DNA of 31,236 nucleotides, taken from positions 341,574-372,809 of the forward strand of contig WELB01000129.1 of assembly GCA_009602725.1 (NCBI GenBank). Reading direction: 5' to 3'. Positions 15,368 through 24,128 of the stretch are shown piece after piece. Numbering within the stretch: position 1 is the first letter of the stretch; every line of letters starts with the position of its first letter. This DNA is from Spirogloea muscicola. Taxonomy: Eukaryota; Streptophyta; Zygnematophyceae; Spirogloeales; Spirogloeaceae. The position numbers and the translations under genes were made by a program. The notes beneath the pieces were generated by a model. The model had not been told where the DNA came from. It made no database searches and saw nothing but the letters and a program-made list of their open reading frames with translations.

Positions 15368-16022
15368 CTGCATCGCCACCGGGCTGGCGGCGGTGCTGGC
15401 CAGCGGCGTGCGCGTCAAGCGGTACGTGTACGTCGACCCGGATCCAGTGGCGCAGGCGGCAGCAGCGCACCACATCCGGCGGCTGATGGACCAGTACCCG
15501 GAGCTGTTGACCCCGGAGGCCATCAAGGGGTACCTCACCACCCTGCCGGCCGACATCCAGTTGGTGGGCCCACACCACCTGAGGGTGTTTGGACAGGTGG
15601 ACCTGGTGGATGCAGGCTGGGAGTGGCAAGGGCATTCCAGTGTTGGTGCAGGCGGAGGATTGGCTGACCACCGCTCACGGCTCTTTTGGGAGCTGGAGCG
15701 TGTTTTAGCGCTGCTGCAGGGGGGGCAGGAGGCTCCCCTCGCACACATGTTGGAGACGTGCCGGCAGGCGACGACCGCCGCGAGAATGTGCGGCGTGACT
15801 TTCAGGTGGTGGAGAGCCGCATTGGGCGCGGCGTGCCTCTGGACGCAGCTGCTCTGGGCAGCCGCGCGCACCGGCTGCAAATGAAGTGGACCAATCTGAC
15901 GCAGCCAGAGTTGGTGGAGCTGCGGCCGCGTTAGTCAAGCGCCCAGCCGGGCTGCTGGTGGCGGATATATTGGACCCGGGGAGGGTGCCTCAGCCGGTGG
16001 AGAGGGACGACATTCCTCCTTT
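15368..16022 (+). pseudogene. Retroelement block A, part 1: DNMT3-like cytosine-5 methyltransferase domain (inactivated)
   Basis: The translation starts inside motif I (IATGLAAVLASGV; its F-x-G is cut off at the junction). It continues with the acidic strand YVYVDPDPVAQAAA, LPADIQLV, and the motif IV region VDLVDAGWEWQGHSSVG with ADHRSRLFWELERVL. Motif VI is broken: the frame shifts at about 15751-15760 where ENV is expected (GAGACGTG). It then recovers as VPAGDDRRENV..., with GVPLDAAALGSRAHRLQMKW, WTNL and VADILDPGRVPQPV. The order and spacing are those of DNMT3-type cytosine methyltransferases. The catalytic Cys of motif IV reads Trp (TGG), so this copy cannot be active. It lies directly upstream of reverse transcriptase on the same strand, apparently as part of one polyprotein. 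Confidence 0.78.
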
Positions 16023-16390
16023 TAGCGCATGTGCGGCGACTACCGCCCCCTCAATGAGGTGACCCAGCCGGATAGGTACCCGATGCCCACACCGGATGAG
16101 ATCTTTGACGAGCTGGGTGCAGCGCGCGTGTTCAGCATCTTGGACTTGCAACAGGGGTTCAATCAGATTGGGATCAAGATGGAGGACAGGGCAACGACAG
16201 CCTTTTGGGGAGCGGAGCGGCTCTACCGTGGACGCGCATGCCATTTGGGTTGCGCAACGCCCTGGCCAGGTTTCAGCGGGTGATGGACCAGGTCTTGGCG
16301 GGGTTGCGCTTCGCAAAGTGCCACATCGACGACGTGTTGGTGTTCAGTACAACGGTGGCGGAGCATCTGGCGCACGTGGAGGCTGCGGGC
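16023..16390 (+). pseudogene. Retroelement block A, part 2: reverse transcriptase
   Basis: The translation gives MCGDYRPLNEVTQPDRYPMP, DEIFDELGAARVFSILDLQQ (fingers and first catalytic Asp region), GFNQIGIKMEDRATTAF, then after a frame shift near 16210 RMPFGLRNALARFQRVMDQV. CHIDDVLVFS follows, where the YxDD box reads HIDD. Domain order and motifs are Ty3/gypsy. The upstream part of RT is missing between the methyltransferase tail and this start, so an internal deletion is likely. Confidence 0.85.
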
Positions 16391-16886
16391 CTTCCTTGGC
16401 TTGGCAAGCTACTATCGGCACTTTGTCAACGGCTTCTCCGCCGTGGTGAAGCCGCTGAACGAGCTGTTGAAGAAGAGGAAGCCGTGGGTGTGGACAGCGC
16501 TGCGGCAGCAGATTAAGGAGCGCCTGTCATCTGCGCCGGTGCTGAGGCGGCCGGACTACTCCAAGCCGTTCCACCTACATACGGACTGGAGCCGACTGGG
16601 GCTGGGAGCAGTGTTGGTGCAGGAGGAGAAGGAGGGACAGAAGTATGTGGTAGCGTATGCGAGCCATTCACAACAACTCCGCGGAGGCGAACTACAGCTC
16701 GTACGAGGGCGAGTGCCCTTGCGTTGTGTGGGTGGTGGTGCACTTCCGTCCCTACTTGTATTGCAGGACATTCCTGTTGGTGACCGACCATCAGCCGCTA
16801 AAGTGGCTGATGACAAATCAGAAGCTTACAGGAAAGCATGCGAGATGGGCACTCATCCAACTTTGAGATCCGCCACCGTCCAGGTG
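16391..16886 (+). pseudogene. Retroelement block A, part 3: RT thumb/RNase H
   Basis: Contains SYYRHFVNGFSAVVKPLNEL, VLRRPDYSKPFHLHTDWSRL (RNase H first Asp in HTDWS), GLGAVLVQEEKEGQKYVVAY, then after a shift near 16670 NYSSYEGECPCVVW and LLVTDHQPLKWLM (DHQPL). It ends at the palindrome centre. Relative to block B, about 11 bases are missing just before AACTTTGAGATCC near 16860. Confidence 0.85.
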
Positions 16887-17378
16887 CACATCCCCCACGC
16901 GATGGCGGATCTTAAAGTTGTACTCCTGCAGGATGAGTGCCCATCTCGCATGCTTTCCTGTAAGCTTCTGGTTCGTCATCAGCCATTTTAACGGCTGATG
17001 GTCGGTCACCAACACGAGTGTGCTGCAATATAAGTAGGGACGGAAGTGCACCACCGCCCACACAACGCAAGGGCACTCGCCCTCGTACGAGCTGTAGTTC
17101 GCCTCCGCGGAGTTGTGAACGGCTCGCATACGCTACCACATACTTCTGTCCCTCCTTCTCCTCCTGCACCAACACTGCTCCCAGCCCCAGTCGGCTCCAG
17201 TCCGTACGTATTTGGAACTGCTTGGAGTAGTCCGGCCGCCTCAGCACCGGCGCAGATTACAGGCGCTCCTTAACCTCCTCGAACGCCTGCTGCCGCGGCG
17301 CTGTCCACACGCACGGCTCCCCCTTCTTCGACAGCTCGTTTCAGCGGCTTCACCACGGAGGAGAAGCCCTTAAGAAAC
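16395..17378. repeat. Large inverted repeat (palindrome) of RT/RNase H sequence
   Basis: The plus-strand block up to 16886 and the minus-strand block from 16887 encode the same RT-thumb/RNase H region head to head. The centre is GTGCAC at 16884-16889. The inner ~330 bp per arm are nearly identical (for example AACTACAGCTCGTACGAGGG at 16691 and its complement near 17080), and similarity declines outward. Confidence 0.85.
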
Positions 17379-17476
17379 TGCCGATGGTAGCCTGCCGAGC
17401 CAAGGAAGGCCCGCAGCCTGCTGGTGGGCACTGGCACGCGCATCAAGGCATCCACCTTCGTCGCATCTCTCCGCAA
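16887..17476 (-). pseudogene. Retroelement block B: RT thumb/RNase H fragment
   Basis: From 17476 downward: DALMRVPVPTSRLRAFLGSA, GYHRQFLKGFSSVVKPL, then LRRPDYSKQFQIRTDWSRLG, EEKEGQKYVVAYASRSQ, a frame change near 17120, NYSSYEGECPCVVWAVVHF, VTDHQPLKWLMTNQKL, and LQEYNFKIRHRVGDVHL. It is a second copy, related to but different from block A, truncated at both ends. Confidence 0.85.
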
Positions 17477-17479
17477 GCA

Positions 17480-17840
17480 CTAGTCACGAGACGGATCGCA
17501 AGCCAACTAAGTCGTCGCCTCTCTCTCTCTCTCTCCCGCGTGCGCCTCCTGCGCCGCTGCGCGGTCAGCCCCGCCGGGGGATCTCTCACCGCTTCGGCCC
17601 CCGACCGTCCCTGGCCTGGAGCGCGCACCCTGCGCGGCGCCTGCCAAACCCTTGCCTTGTGGAGAGATGGCCTCTCTCCGCAGTCCGATCTCTCAAGAGC
17701 CCGCCCCGCGAGGGGGGGTCAAGGCACCAGGTACAGGGACTTGGTGCTCAGCGCCTCGGGGCTCTCCAGCCCATACGGGTTGCGCCCTACCCAGCGAGTC
17801 ACCCCATGGGTTGCCCCCGCTGAGGTTCCCTATATCTCTT
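17480..17840. other. GC-rich region, nothing recognised
   Basis: Starts with a short CT run (17519-17534). No coding domain, RNA gene or LTR end (TG...CA with primer-binding site) could be identified. Confidence 0.4.
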
Positions 17841-17942
17841 CTTAGCGCTTCCTCTGGCTTCCTCTGGCCCCCTTCTCGTTCTTTGTTCATTCTTTTTTGG
17901 GCTGGCTTGTCCAGCCCCTATCCTCAATGGGCGAGCCCTTTC
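17841..17942 (+). repeat. 102-bp perfect direct repeat, right copy
   Basis: Identical to 12281-12382. It contains the hairpin unit GGGCTGGCTTGTCCAGCCCC. Confidence 0.92.
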
Positions 17943-17966
17943 TTCTTATACCAACCTGAGATATCT

Positions 17967-17986
17967 GACCAGGGCTAGCCCTGGTC
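17967..17986. repeat. 20-bp perfect palindrome
   Basis: GACCAGGGCTAGCCCTGGTC equals its own reverse complement. It lies 24 bp after the 102-bp repeat. Confidence 0.9.
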
Positions 17987-18099
17987 GATTCCGCCCAACC
18001 ACCCTCTAGCTGAGTGATCCATCCTCCCCCTGTGCTGACATGACATCTTCAGGCCCCTCTGTAGCTGCTAAACGCTTGTCGGCCCCTCCGAACCCTTGT

Positions 18100-19000
18100 C
18101 AATTCTTTATGGGCTGGCTTATCACAGCCCTTGCCCCCATTTGGAGTGCCACTTCTTCTAGCCGACGCTACGACGACGCTCTGCGCAGAAGAGCGGCCAG
18201 ATTGACTGGTGGCTGGGAGAGGCCAGCCCAAGGGAATGGACAAGGTCTGAAGAAGCCGGAGTGCCCGGGCATGACAGCGTTGAAGTTGGCCTGCTCCTCG
18301 CCTGCGGGACACAGCGCGTCGCGCAAGCCGGGCCTAGCTGGTCGAGCCACTGAGACCGATGTGCTCGAAAGCCCCGTGCACATCGACGGCCAAGGGGACG
18401 AACTCGTCTCCTGCCGGGTGGTCCGCGTACTTTCCCGCGTCGGCGTTCGCCGCTGCATGTCCAGCCTTCGAGGCAGCTCCGGATGAGTCCACCACACTTG
18501 TGATCACGTCGGCAAAGAAAGAAGCAGCTCTTCCTGAAGAAGGAAGCAGCCCTTCCAAAAGAGAAAGTCGCTCTCCTACAGGGAGCGAGGGCTGTAAACA
18601 GCCAGCCCGTGAGGGGGCGAGGGCTGGGGCAAAAGCCAGGCCCGCAAACGAGTGAACAAGGTCCAGAGAAAGAGAGATAGAGAGATACAGAGAGATACAG
18701 AGAGAGATACAGAGAGAGAGATACAGCTCTCATTCAACGTGAGGCAATGGGCGTGAGAGACCAGTCCAAAAAGAAGTGTGCAACATTCAAAAGGGCCAGA
18801 AGGTGCACAAAGAAGCAGCTCTTCCAATTTACGGCAGTGGCTGTGAGAGGCCAGCCCAAAGAATGGATACGGTCTGACAGAAGAAAGACGCTTCCAGGAG
18901 AGGGTGGTGGCTGGGAGAGGCCAGCCCAGCAAAAAATATGACCAAAGGGCCGGATGGCGAAGAAGGATGCTTGTCTTCAAGACGTCAGCAAGAGGCGCTT
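18100..19000. repeat. Cluster of hairpin-forming repeat units, both orientations
   Basis: Units of roughly 60-70 bp share a core GGGCTGTGAACAGCCAGCCC, a downstream ACAAGGTCTGAAG/GAGCCGG part and an upstream CTCTTCCAAA/GGGGGCGA part. Examples are GGGCTGGCTTATCACAGCCC (18109, inverted), GGCTGGGAGAGGCCAGCCC (18212), GGGCTGTAAACAGCCAGCCC (18588), GGCTGTGAGAGGCCAGCCC (18839) and GGCTGGGAGAGGCCAGCCC (18910). No coding capacity was recognised. Confidence 0.7.
18659..18725. repeat. GA/GATACA simple repeat
   Basis: Purine-rich tract of AGAGA and GATACAGAGA units. Confidence 0.9.
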
Positions 19001-19115
19001 TTAACCTCTAGTAAGCAAGTGCAAATCAGAATAACCAGAGGGCGGAAAAGCGTCGCCCTGACGGACTCCAGAGACAGCAGCCAAGGCGCCGCCTGCACGT
19101 AAGTGGACGGCAAAT
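18995..19115 (+). repeat. R block copy (dispersed repeat end)
   Basis: Contains TTTTAACCTCTAGTAAGC, GCAAATCAGAATAACCAGAG, GGCGGAAAAGC and CCCTGACG. It is a diverged copy of the blocks at 2695 and 12836. Confidence 0.6.
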
Positions 19116-19199
19116 GCTAAGGACCGCTGCATGGATATTGCGATACGCATCCTGTACACTTGAGCAAGCGACCCGACGGCATTGAAGCCGTGCACAAAA

Positions 19200-19280
19200 G
19201 GAAGAAGCAGCTCCTCCAAAGGGGCCTAGGGCTGTGAGCAAGCCAGCCCACAGGAGTAAACAAAGCCCGAAGGAGCCGGA
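19200..19280 (+). repeat. Hairpin repeat unit
   Basis: Contains CTCCTCCAAAGGGGCC, GGGCTGTGAGCAAGCCAGCC and AAACAAAGCCCGAAGGAGCC, the same three-part layout as the units at 18.2-18.9 kb. Confidence 0.65.
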
Positions 19281-20055
19281 AAATTTGAAGACCAGTGGTC
19301 AAGCGAGACAATGTGTCCGAGAAATGGGCAGTGTCAATATGGTTGACGTGATATTCTACTGTGTACAGCTGTTCTCGAGCATGTGTAAAGTATGGGTCCA
19401 GAGTCAAGTCATATGAGAGTTACTTTCAGGGACCACCAGGGAGATACTTGAGATCTATCCGATGTGATGATATCGTGATGATGACAATATAATTGATGAC
19501 CTTCATCATGACTTGCTTCAAGCGGTGACAACTATACGCAGCCGTTGTGAAGAGTAAATGTTATATTTTCCCCCCTTAGTTGCCACCCGCTGGTTGTTGC
19601 CCATGTCTCAACAGAGCTGATAACAAGGAGCACCTGGTGCAACGAGAGAAAGAGGCAAGCACTGGTGGCGGATGCTGATTCTGTCACGCCCCACCTGAGC
19701 TTACAAAGCTCAGCCATACTTGTGCCGCCGCCATCATTTCGCCACGAGCTGCTTGTCATATTACGGTAACCTCCTGTATAATTGGTCAGTGGCCCAATTC
19801 AACAACTGTGTGCACTTGGTCACTTGCCGTTGTCCCGATGGTATTTCATTGCCCTTCTTGTGGCAACTATGGCGTCTCCTTGCTGACATGGTGTGGATCG
19901 TAGCTACCGCTCACTTTGGGAGAGCTTCTTCTTCCCCGCCCCCCTTGGAAGAGTTCACTTTCATGACCCTAACCCGTTCAACACTATCACCAGAGGTTGT
20001 CACAGTAGCCAACATCGCAGGATGACTAGCCACGTCGCACATCGCACCTTGCACA
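19281..20055. other. Region without a recognised gene
   Basis: Locally AT-rich, with GATGAT-type short repeats at 19465-19512. No frame with a recognisable domain was found on either strand. Confidence 0.4.
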
Positions 20056-20059
20056 GAGC

Positions 20060-20365
20060 TATCAGCCCCTTCGGACCTTGCCCACTCTTTCCGGGCTGGC
20101 CTTCCACAGCCCTTGCCGCCATTTGGAACGCCACTTCTCTCTTTCACAGCCCTCGCCCCTTCTGAAAGATGCCTGCCAAAAAAAGCTCCAACGTAAGCAA
20201 TGGCTGTCGAGGCCAGCAAGTGGAAGAGCATCGCCAGGCGCAGCGCTGACTCCAAGAACCTTTCCATCATGCAGAACATTGAGACTCTTTTCAGTAGAGG
20301 GCGATGGCTGTGATTGGCCGGCCCACAAGAAAGTGATGAACAAAGTTCGAAGAGCAGAGATGCAG
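20060..20365. repeat. Two or three hairpin repeat units, opposed
   Basis: Inverted unit GGGCTGGCCTTCCACAGCCC at 20092, with CCATTTGGAACGCCACTTCT after it and TTTCACAGCCCTCGCCCCTT at 20141. A forward unit GGCTGTGATTGGCCGGCCC lies at 20305, followed by ATGAACAAAGTTCGAAGAGC. Confidence 0.65.
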
Positions 20366-20369
20366 AGCT

Positions 20370-20598
20370 GACACCGGGGTTTCGAGTATCGGGGTTTGGA
20401 GCGTCTCTGGAGCTCCCGCACCCCCCCTCCCCGTCGCGCCCTCCGGCATATATGCGCCCCGCTCGCCCGGCCTCCCCCCCTCCCCGCCGCCCCCTCCTCG
20501 GTACTACCCCACCCCTCGCTTCTGCACCCCTCCCCACCTCCCCCCTCCCTCTCTCATCCCATTGCCCCCGCCGCAGCTCCACGCCGCCGCCGCCGCCN

Positions 20599-20676
<78 letters not shown>

Positions 20677-20690
20677 AGCGCGGCAGCGTC
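20370..20690. promoter_or_regulatory. Presumed HHL1 upstream region with a T-tract and N
   Basis: A GC- and CCT-rich stretch is followed by N at 20598 and 77 T residues (20599-20675), then a 15-bp leader before the HHL1 ATG. The N implies an unresolved junction, so the native promoter may not be fully represented. Confidence 0.4.
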
Positions 20691-22909
20691 ATGGCGTGCG
20701 CGGCGGGGCTGGGCGGCCCCGCCGCCGCGGGCCTCGGCTGTTGCAGCCTGGCTCAGGAACGGTGCGTGCCTCCGCGAACTCCGCCGTGCGCTGCGGCGCC
20801 GGGCGGCTCGCTGGTCGCTGGACTCCATGCCGGCGGCATGCGTGGCCTCCAGCCTCCGACGGCGGCGCCGGAGACGGCCGTCGTCCTGGCGGCAGGGCTT
20901 CGGCGAGCCCGAGCTCGCCATGACGGCCGGCGACGGCAGAGCCTGCGAGCCTCGTCTGACGCTCTCCGCCGCCGCCGCCGCGACCGCTCCGCCGTCGCCG
21001 TCGCAGGAGGGCCTCCAACTGCAGCGCCGACTCGGAGTTCCTCGGCGCCGGCCGCCGGCGCCTGCTGGCGCTGCCGTCGCCGGCCACGTCTTTGCCTTCC
21101 TCGGACGCCACTCAGCGGCCCGGGTGAGAGGAATTTCGTAGAGCTGCTGCCTTCACGTCGTGGTGCCGGCTGGCCTGTAGCTGGAGCTGGCAGGCAGGGC
21201 GGCGTTGCAAGGGCGAGCGTGGAGCACGAGCATGGCCACGGGGCCGTTCAGTGAGGACGAACGAGGGAGGAGGGGGGGAGGGAGGGAAAAGGAGCAGGAA
21301 AAATCCGAGGAATTGAAGGAGTGAGGGGCAAAGAGAAATATGCATATATGCATATATGCATTGGGCCTCCGCCCCGACGAATTATCGCTGCGGCACTGAG
21401 TGGCGTTGTGCACTTGCAGGGTGTCTGTGCGAGCCAAGGGCAAGCGCAACGCCATGCCGGGCGGCGTGCGTCGCGGCGCTGGACAGCAGGCCATGCCGTC
21501 GCTGCCCAAGATCGACACGGCAGACGACACGCCCAAATTCGTGCTATTTATTCGCACCAAGAACGTGAGGCCTCTGCCTTGTCACGAGACTCTGCCACTC
21601 CCTCCACAGGGCCCTGCTTGTACATCTCTCGTCCGCATGCGGCACCTTTCTAGTCCATGCTTTTAGCTGTCTTGTCTTTGTGAGGTTAGCAAGGTCAGGA
21701 GGGAAACTGCAGCAAGACTAAAGACTGCGGGTGCTGACAAAATCAATAAGAGCGGCTGTAAAAGCCAGCCAGACACTGCAGCAAGACAGGGCGGGTGCTA
21801 AGAGCGCCGGGCCTACTTGCCGCAGGTTTCGCGGTGGTACCCATTGAGCGTTATCACTGGCGGCACGGCGGCAAAGTTGATGCTTGGCGCTATGAAGAAC
21901 GACATCGGCAAGCGGTTGTACCAGGGCACTCTCACGCGCAACATCGCCTCTGTCGTGTACAACGTGAGAGCAAGCACTATCTCTGCCTCATCAATGCAGC
22001 ATCATCGCCTCGTTGTCACTGGACAAGCAGCCTGAGACTTTGCCAACCTTAAACCTTGCGTTGCAGGACGAGCGTGCTGTGCGTACAACGGCCATCAAGG
22101 CATACCCGGTGCTCAAGGCCGCGACAGGCTTTGAGTATGGCTACAAGGTCATGGTAAGTAGAACCTCCGCCGGCCCCTGCTGGCATACCCGGTCATTGGC
22201 CAGCCTTGTGCTGTTTGAAGGATGTGTTGAATAAATCACAACATTGAATTATGTGATTGCTAAGTGTGGCATGGACATTACGATGGTGCTCGTATCTCAT
22301 TGAGAACTTATGGTGTTGCTTGGCGCAGGACAACAACAACCCACGGGCGGCTATGTTTGGCACAGACGTCGTTCAGGTGCCAACGTCTGCCCCCCTTCGC
22401 CTGCAATAGCCCGATCATGTAGCCCCTTAACGAACTTTTCAGAGTAGAAAGCCTGTCGGGCCGGCTTGCTCTACTTACATCGCCTTAACAAGCCAGCTCC
22501 CACATGCTGACTTGCATTTATACGTGTCAATGTAGACAATCATTCGTCTTATCACTATAGACATTCATTTCGTCAATACATCAGTATTGTGTTAAAATTA
22601 ATGCAATCCCATATCACATTTGTAAGCTCCTGCAGGTAGGCTCCTCCTATCAGTATTGGACGTCTGCGTAAGCTTAAGCGTCACATCTGTAGGAAATGCT
22701 AATGTGAAATTCATATGCAAGCCTGACAGAGGTACCTTCATGTTGCTGCTTTGCGTCTGCAGATCCCGCCGCAGGAGGAGATTGCGACGGGAATCGTGGA
22801 CAAGGTCAAAGGATTTTTCGGCAATGCCGCAGGCAGCCTGAAGGGGGCGTTTGGTTCCATAACATCAGCTATCCCGGTGTCGCCACCTGTGGAGGACAAC
22901 AAGAAGTGA
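20691..22909 (+). CDS. HHL1: HHL1 (Hypersensitive to High Light 1)-like thylakoid protein
   Basis: Six exons: 20691-20761, 21420-21564, 21826-21963, 22067-22153, 22329-22376 and 22763-22909 (TGA). Every junction keeps phase, giving about 211 aa. Exon 1 encodes an Ala/Gly-rich N-terminus suited to a chloroplast transit peptide. It splices through GGTGCGTG into RVSVRAKGKRN. The core MPSLPKIDTADDTPKFVLFI, WYPLSVITGGTAAKLMLGA, TLTRNIASVVYNDERAV, ATGFEYGYKVMDNNNPRAA and IPPQEEIATGIVDKVKGFF matches plant HHL1 in sequence and length. HHL1 binds photosystem II core subunits and helps protect and repair PSII under high light together with LQY1 (family knowledge). Exon 1 is the least certain, because the T-tract and N lie 16 bp upstream of the ATG. 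Confidence 0.9.
21338..21361. repeat. ATATGCAT tandem palindrome
   Basis: Three tandem copies of the self-complementary octamer ATATGCAT lie in HHL1 intron 1. Confidence 0.85.
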
Positions 22910-24128
22910 AGCCACTGTTGCCCTGCCTTGCGCCGGTCGTGTTGCTGTGGCCCCAGCCCGTTGCCGGGCATGGCTGAATAGGTTGGTACTTCTCTTGTTT
23001 GACGACCACACCGACCCTGGCTCCCGAATAGTAAGCCTTGACACTTAGTTCCTGATTTGCCCTTACATCAACCGCCTAGGGCCTCCAAGAAAGCAAGATA
23101 GGTGCACCCCGTCGTTGTTGCTGCCGGGTCTCCCTTAGCTAGGGGGATATGGCTGCGGATGCGGAGGTCAGTTGGAGATGCTGTTTGCTTACAGAGAGAG
23201 CCGGCCATAAGAGTCGTCTGAAGCTGGATCCTGCAGCTCAAGCAACTTCAAACGGCTTCCAAGAATGCTTGGGATGATGCGCAAGACACATGTATTCTAG
23301 CCGCCGGCAGTCTCTGTGCTTGTGTTTGCTCAGCGGCGGCCTGGCTACCTTGCTGCCCGATGCAAGGTTGCTCGCCCAGAGGGTGCTGTATGTGTGGACC
23401 CCTCTCATGTGCCGGTGTCTGCGGTGTGGATGCTGAGATGTCCACTTCTCATGCCAGAGCTGCCGGTGTTGCATTCCCAAACAAGTTGCTCAGCCCAGTG
23501 GTTTCCAAGGGAGGCAAGGACAGGAGCAGCCGAGCTCCCCTCTTGGTGGCACGCTATGATCAGACGCTCCACACGAAGTGCACGATTTGGAGCACTATCA
23601 CGATAGCAGCGCTGCTTCTGGACATGCTTGAATGGTCTGCTTCGTGCAATGCATGGCACGAACTAAAATGTAATAACACAAACTCGAGGGGTCTTTAAAT
23701 GGTAAGACTCGGGGATATTAGCGTCCCCCTTAGCCAGCTCATTACCCAGTTTACAGGACATTTGTAAGGCTAGAATTGACCTCCCTTTTAATTTCATGCG
23801 CACCGCGCGCCTTCTCTTGCGCCACGAGGTGCCTGGGAAGCAGTAGCTTCACCACCTATCAGGAAGGCCTTGAGGCCAGAAACCCAGTCAGACGTGCACC
23901 AGCCCCGCGCCGCGAGCTGAGTTCCGTCTGCGCCAGAGCTGCCTGCAGCCGCGCTTCTACCACCATTGCCCAGCGCAGAGGCAGTGGAGCTGCTGTGAGC
24001 CGCCAACTCGGCGTAGCGGTGGCGCTGGGAGCGCCGAATCTCGGCAGTGTACTTGGCTCCGCTGCGTCGCTGCGCTTTGGGTTTGCAAAGGCGCGTCCTG
24101 AGCACGGCAGACCGCCTTGGCGACGGCC
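22910..24128. other. Intergenic region between HHL1 and the PORR gene
   Basis: Holds the HHL1 3' flank and the PORR 5' flank. Open frames on both strands are short and without recognisable domains. No RNA gene was seen. A TTTGTAAGG at 23761 is the only TGTAA-like motif noted. Confidence 0.45.

Larger units (their letters stand above)
13255..15370 (-). pseudogene. Retroelement block C: RNase H end, linker, integrase and PHD finger (degenerate)
   Basis: Read on the minus strand from 15370: the C-terminal RNase H signature (QEYNFEIRHRAG, HLDADGLS), a linker (DVWSDLEVLEYLQRPEHP near 14695), the integrase H2C2 zinc region (HEMLGHFGVKRPYSL, then CQACDRVRG), and the catalytic core. The core shows the first Asp in SLDLAGELP, the second in LTDDGSEF and the Glu in NPQADGQAER. 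A basic C-terminal domain follows. Frame shifts occur near 14420 and 14215. Immediately after the integrase tail comes a PHD-type zinc finger (CEVCG...MLLCD...GWHTGCLQPPLAEVP...WFCPCC, 13399-13258), ending at TAG 13255. A TGA at 13339-13341 replaces the fourth zinc ligand. This is Ty3/gypsy-type by domain order. It is a dead copy. Confidence 0.85.

Noticed and set aside
14696-15880. 394-residue open frame on the minus strand
   Set aside because: It spans the junction of retroelement blocks C and A and is antisense to the methyltransferase part. Only its RNase H end and linker are meaningful.
17300-17840. Possible LTR at the right side of the retroelement remains
   Set aside because: No TG...CA ends, primer-binding site or polypurine tract was identified, and no matching partner on the left other than the 102-bp repeat, which belongs to the hairpin family.
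19911-20921. 336-residue minus-strand frame containing poly-Lys
   Set aside because: It crosses the T-tract and N and overlaps HHL1 exon 1 antisense; low complexity.
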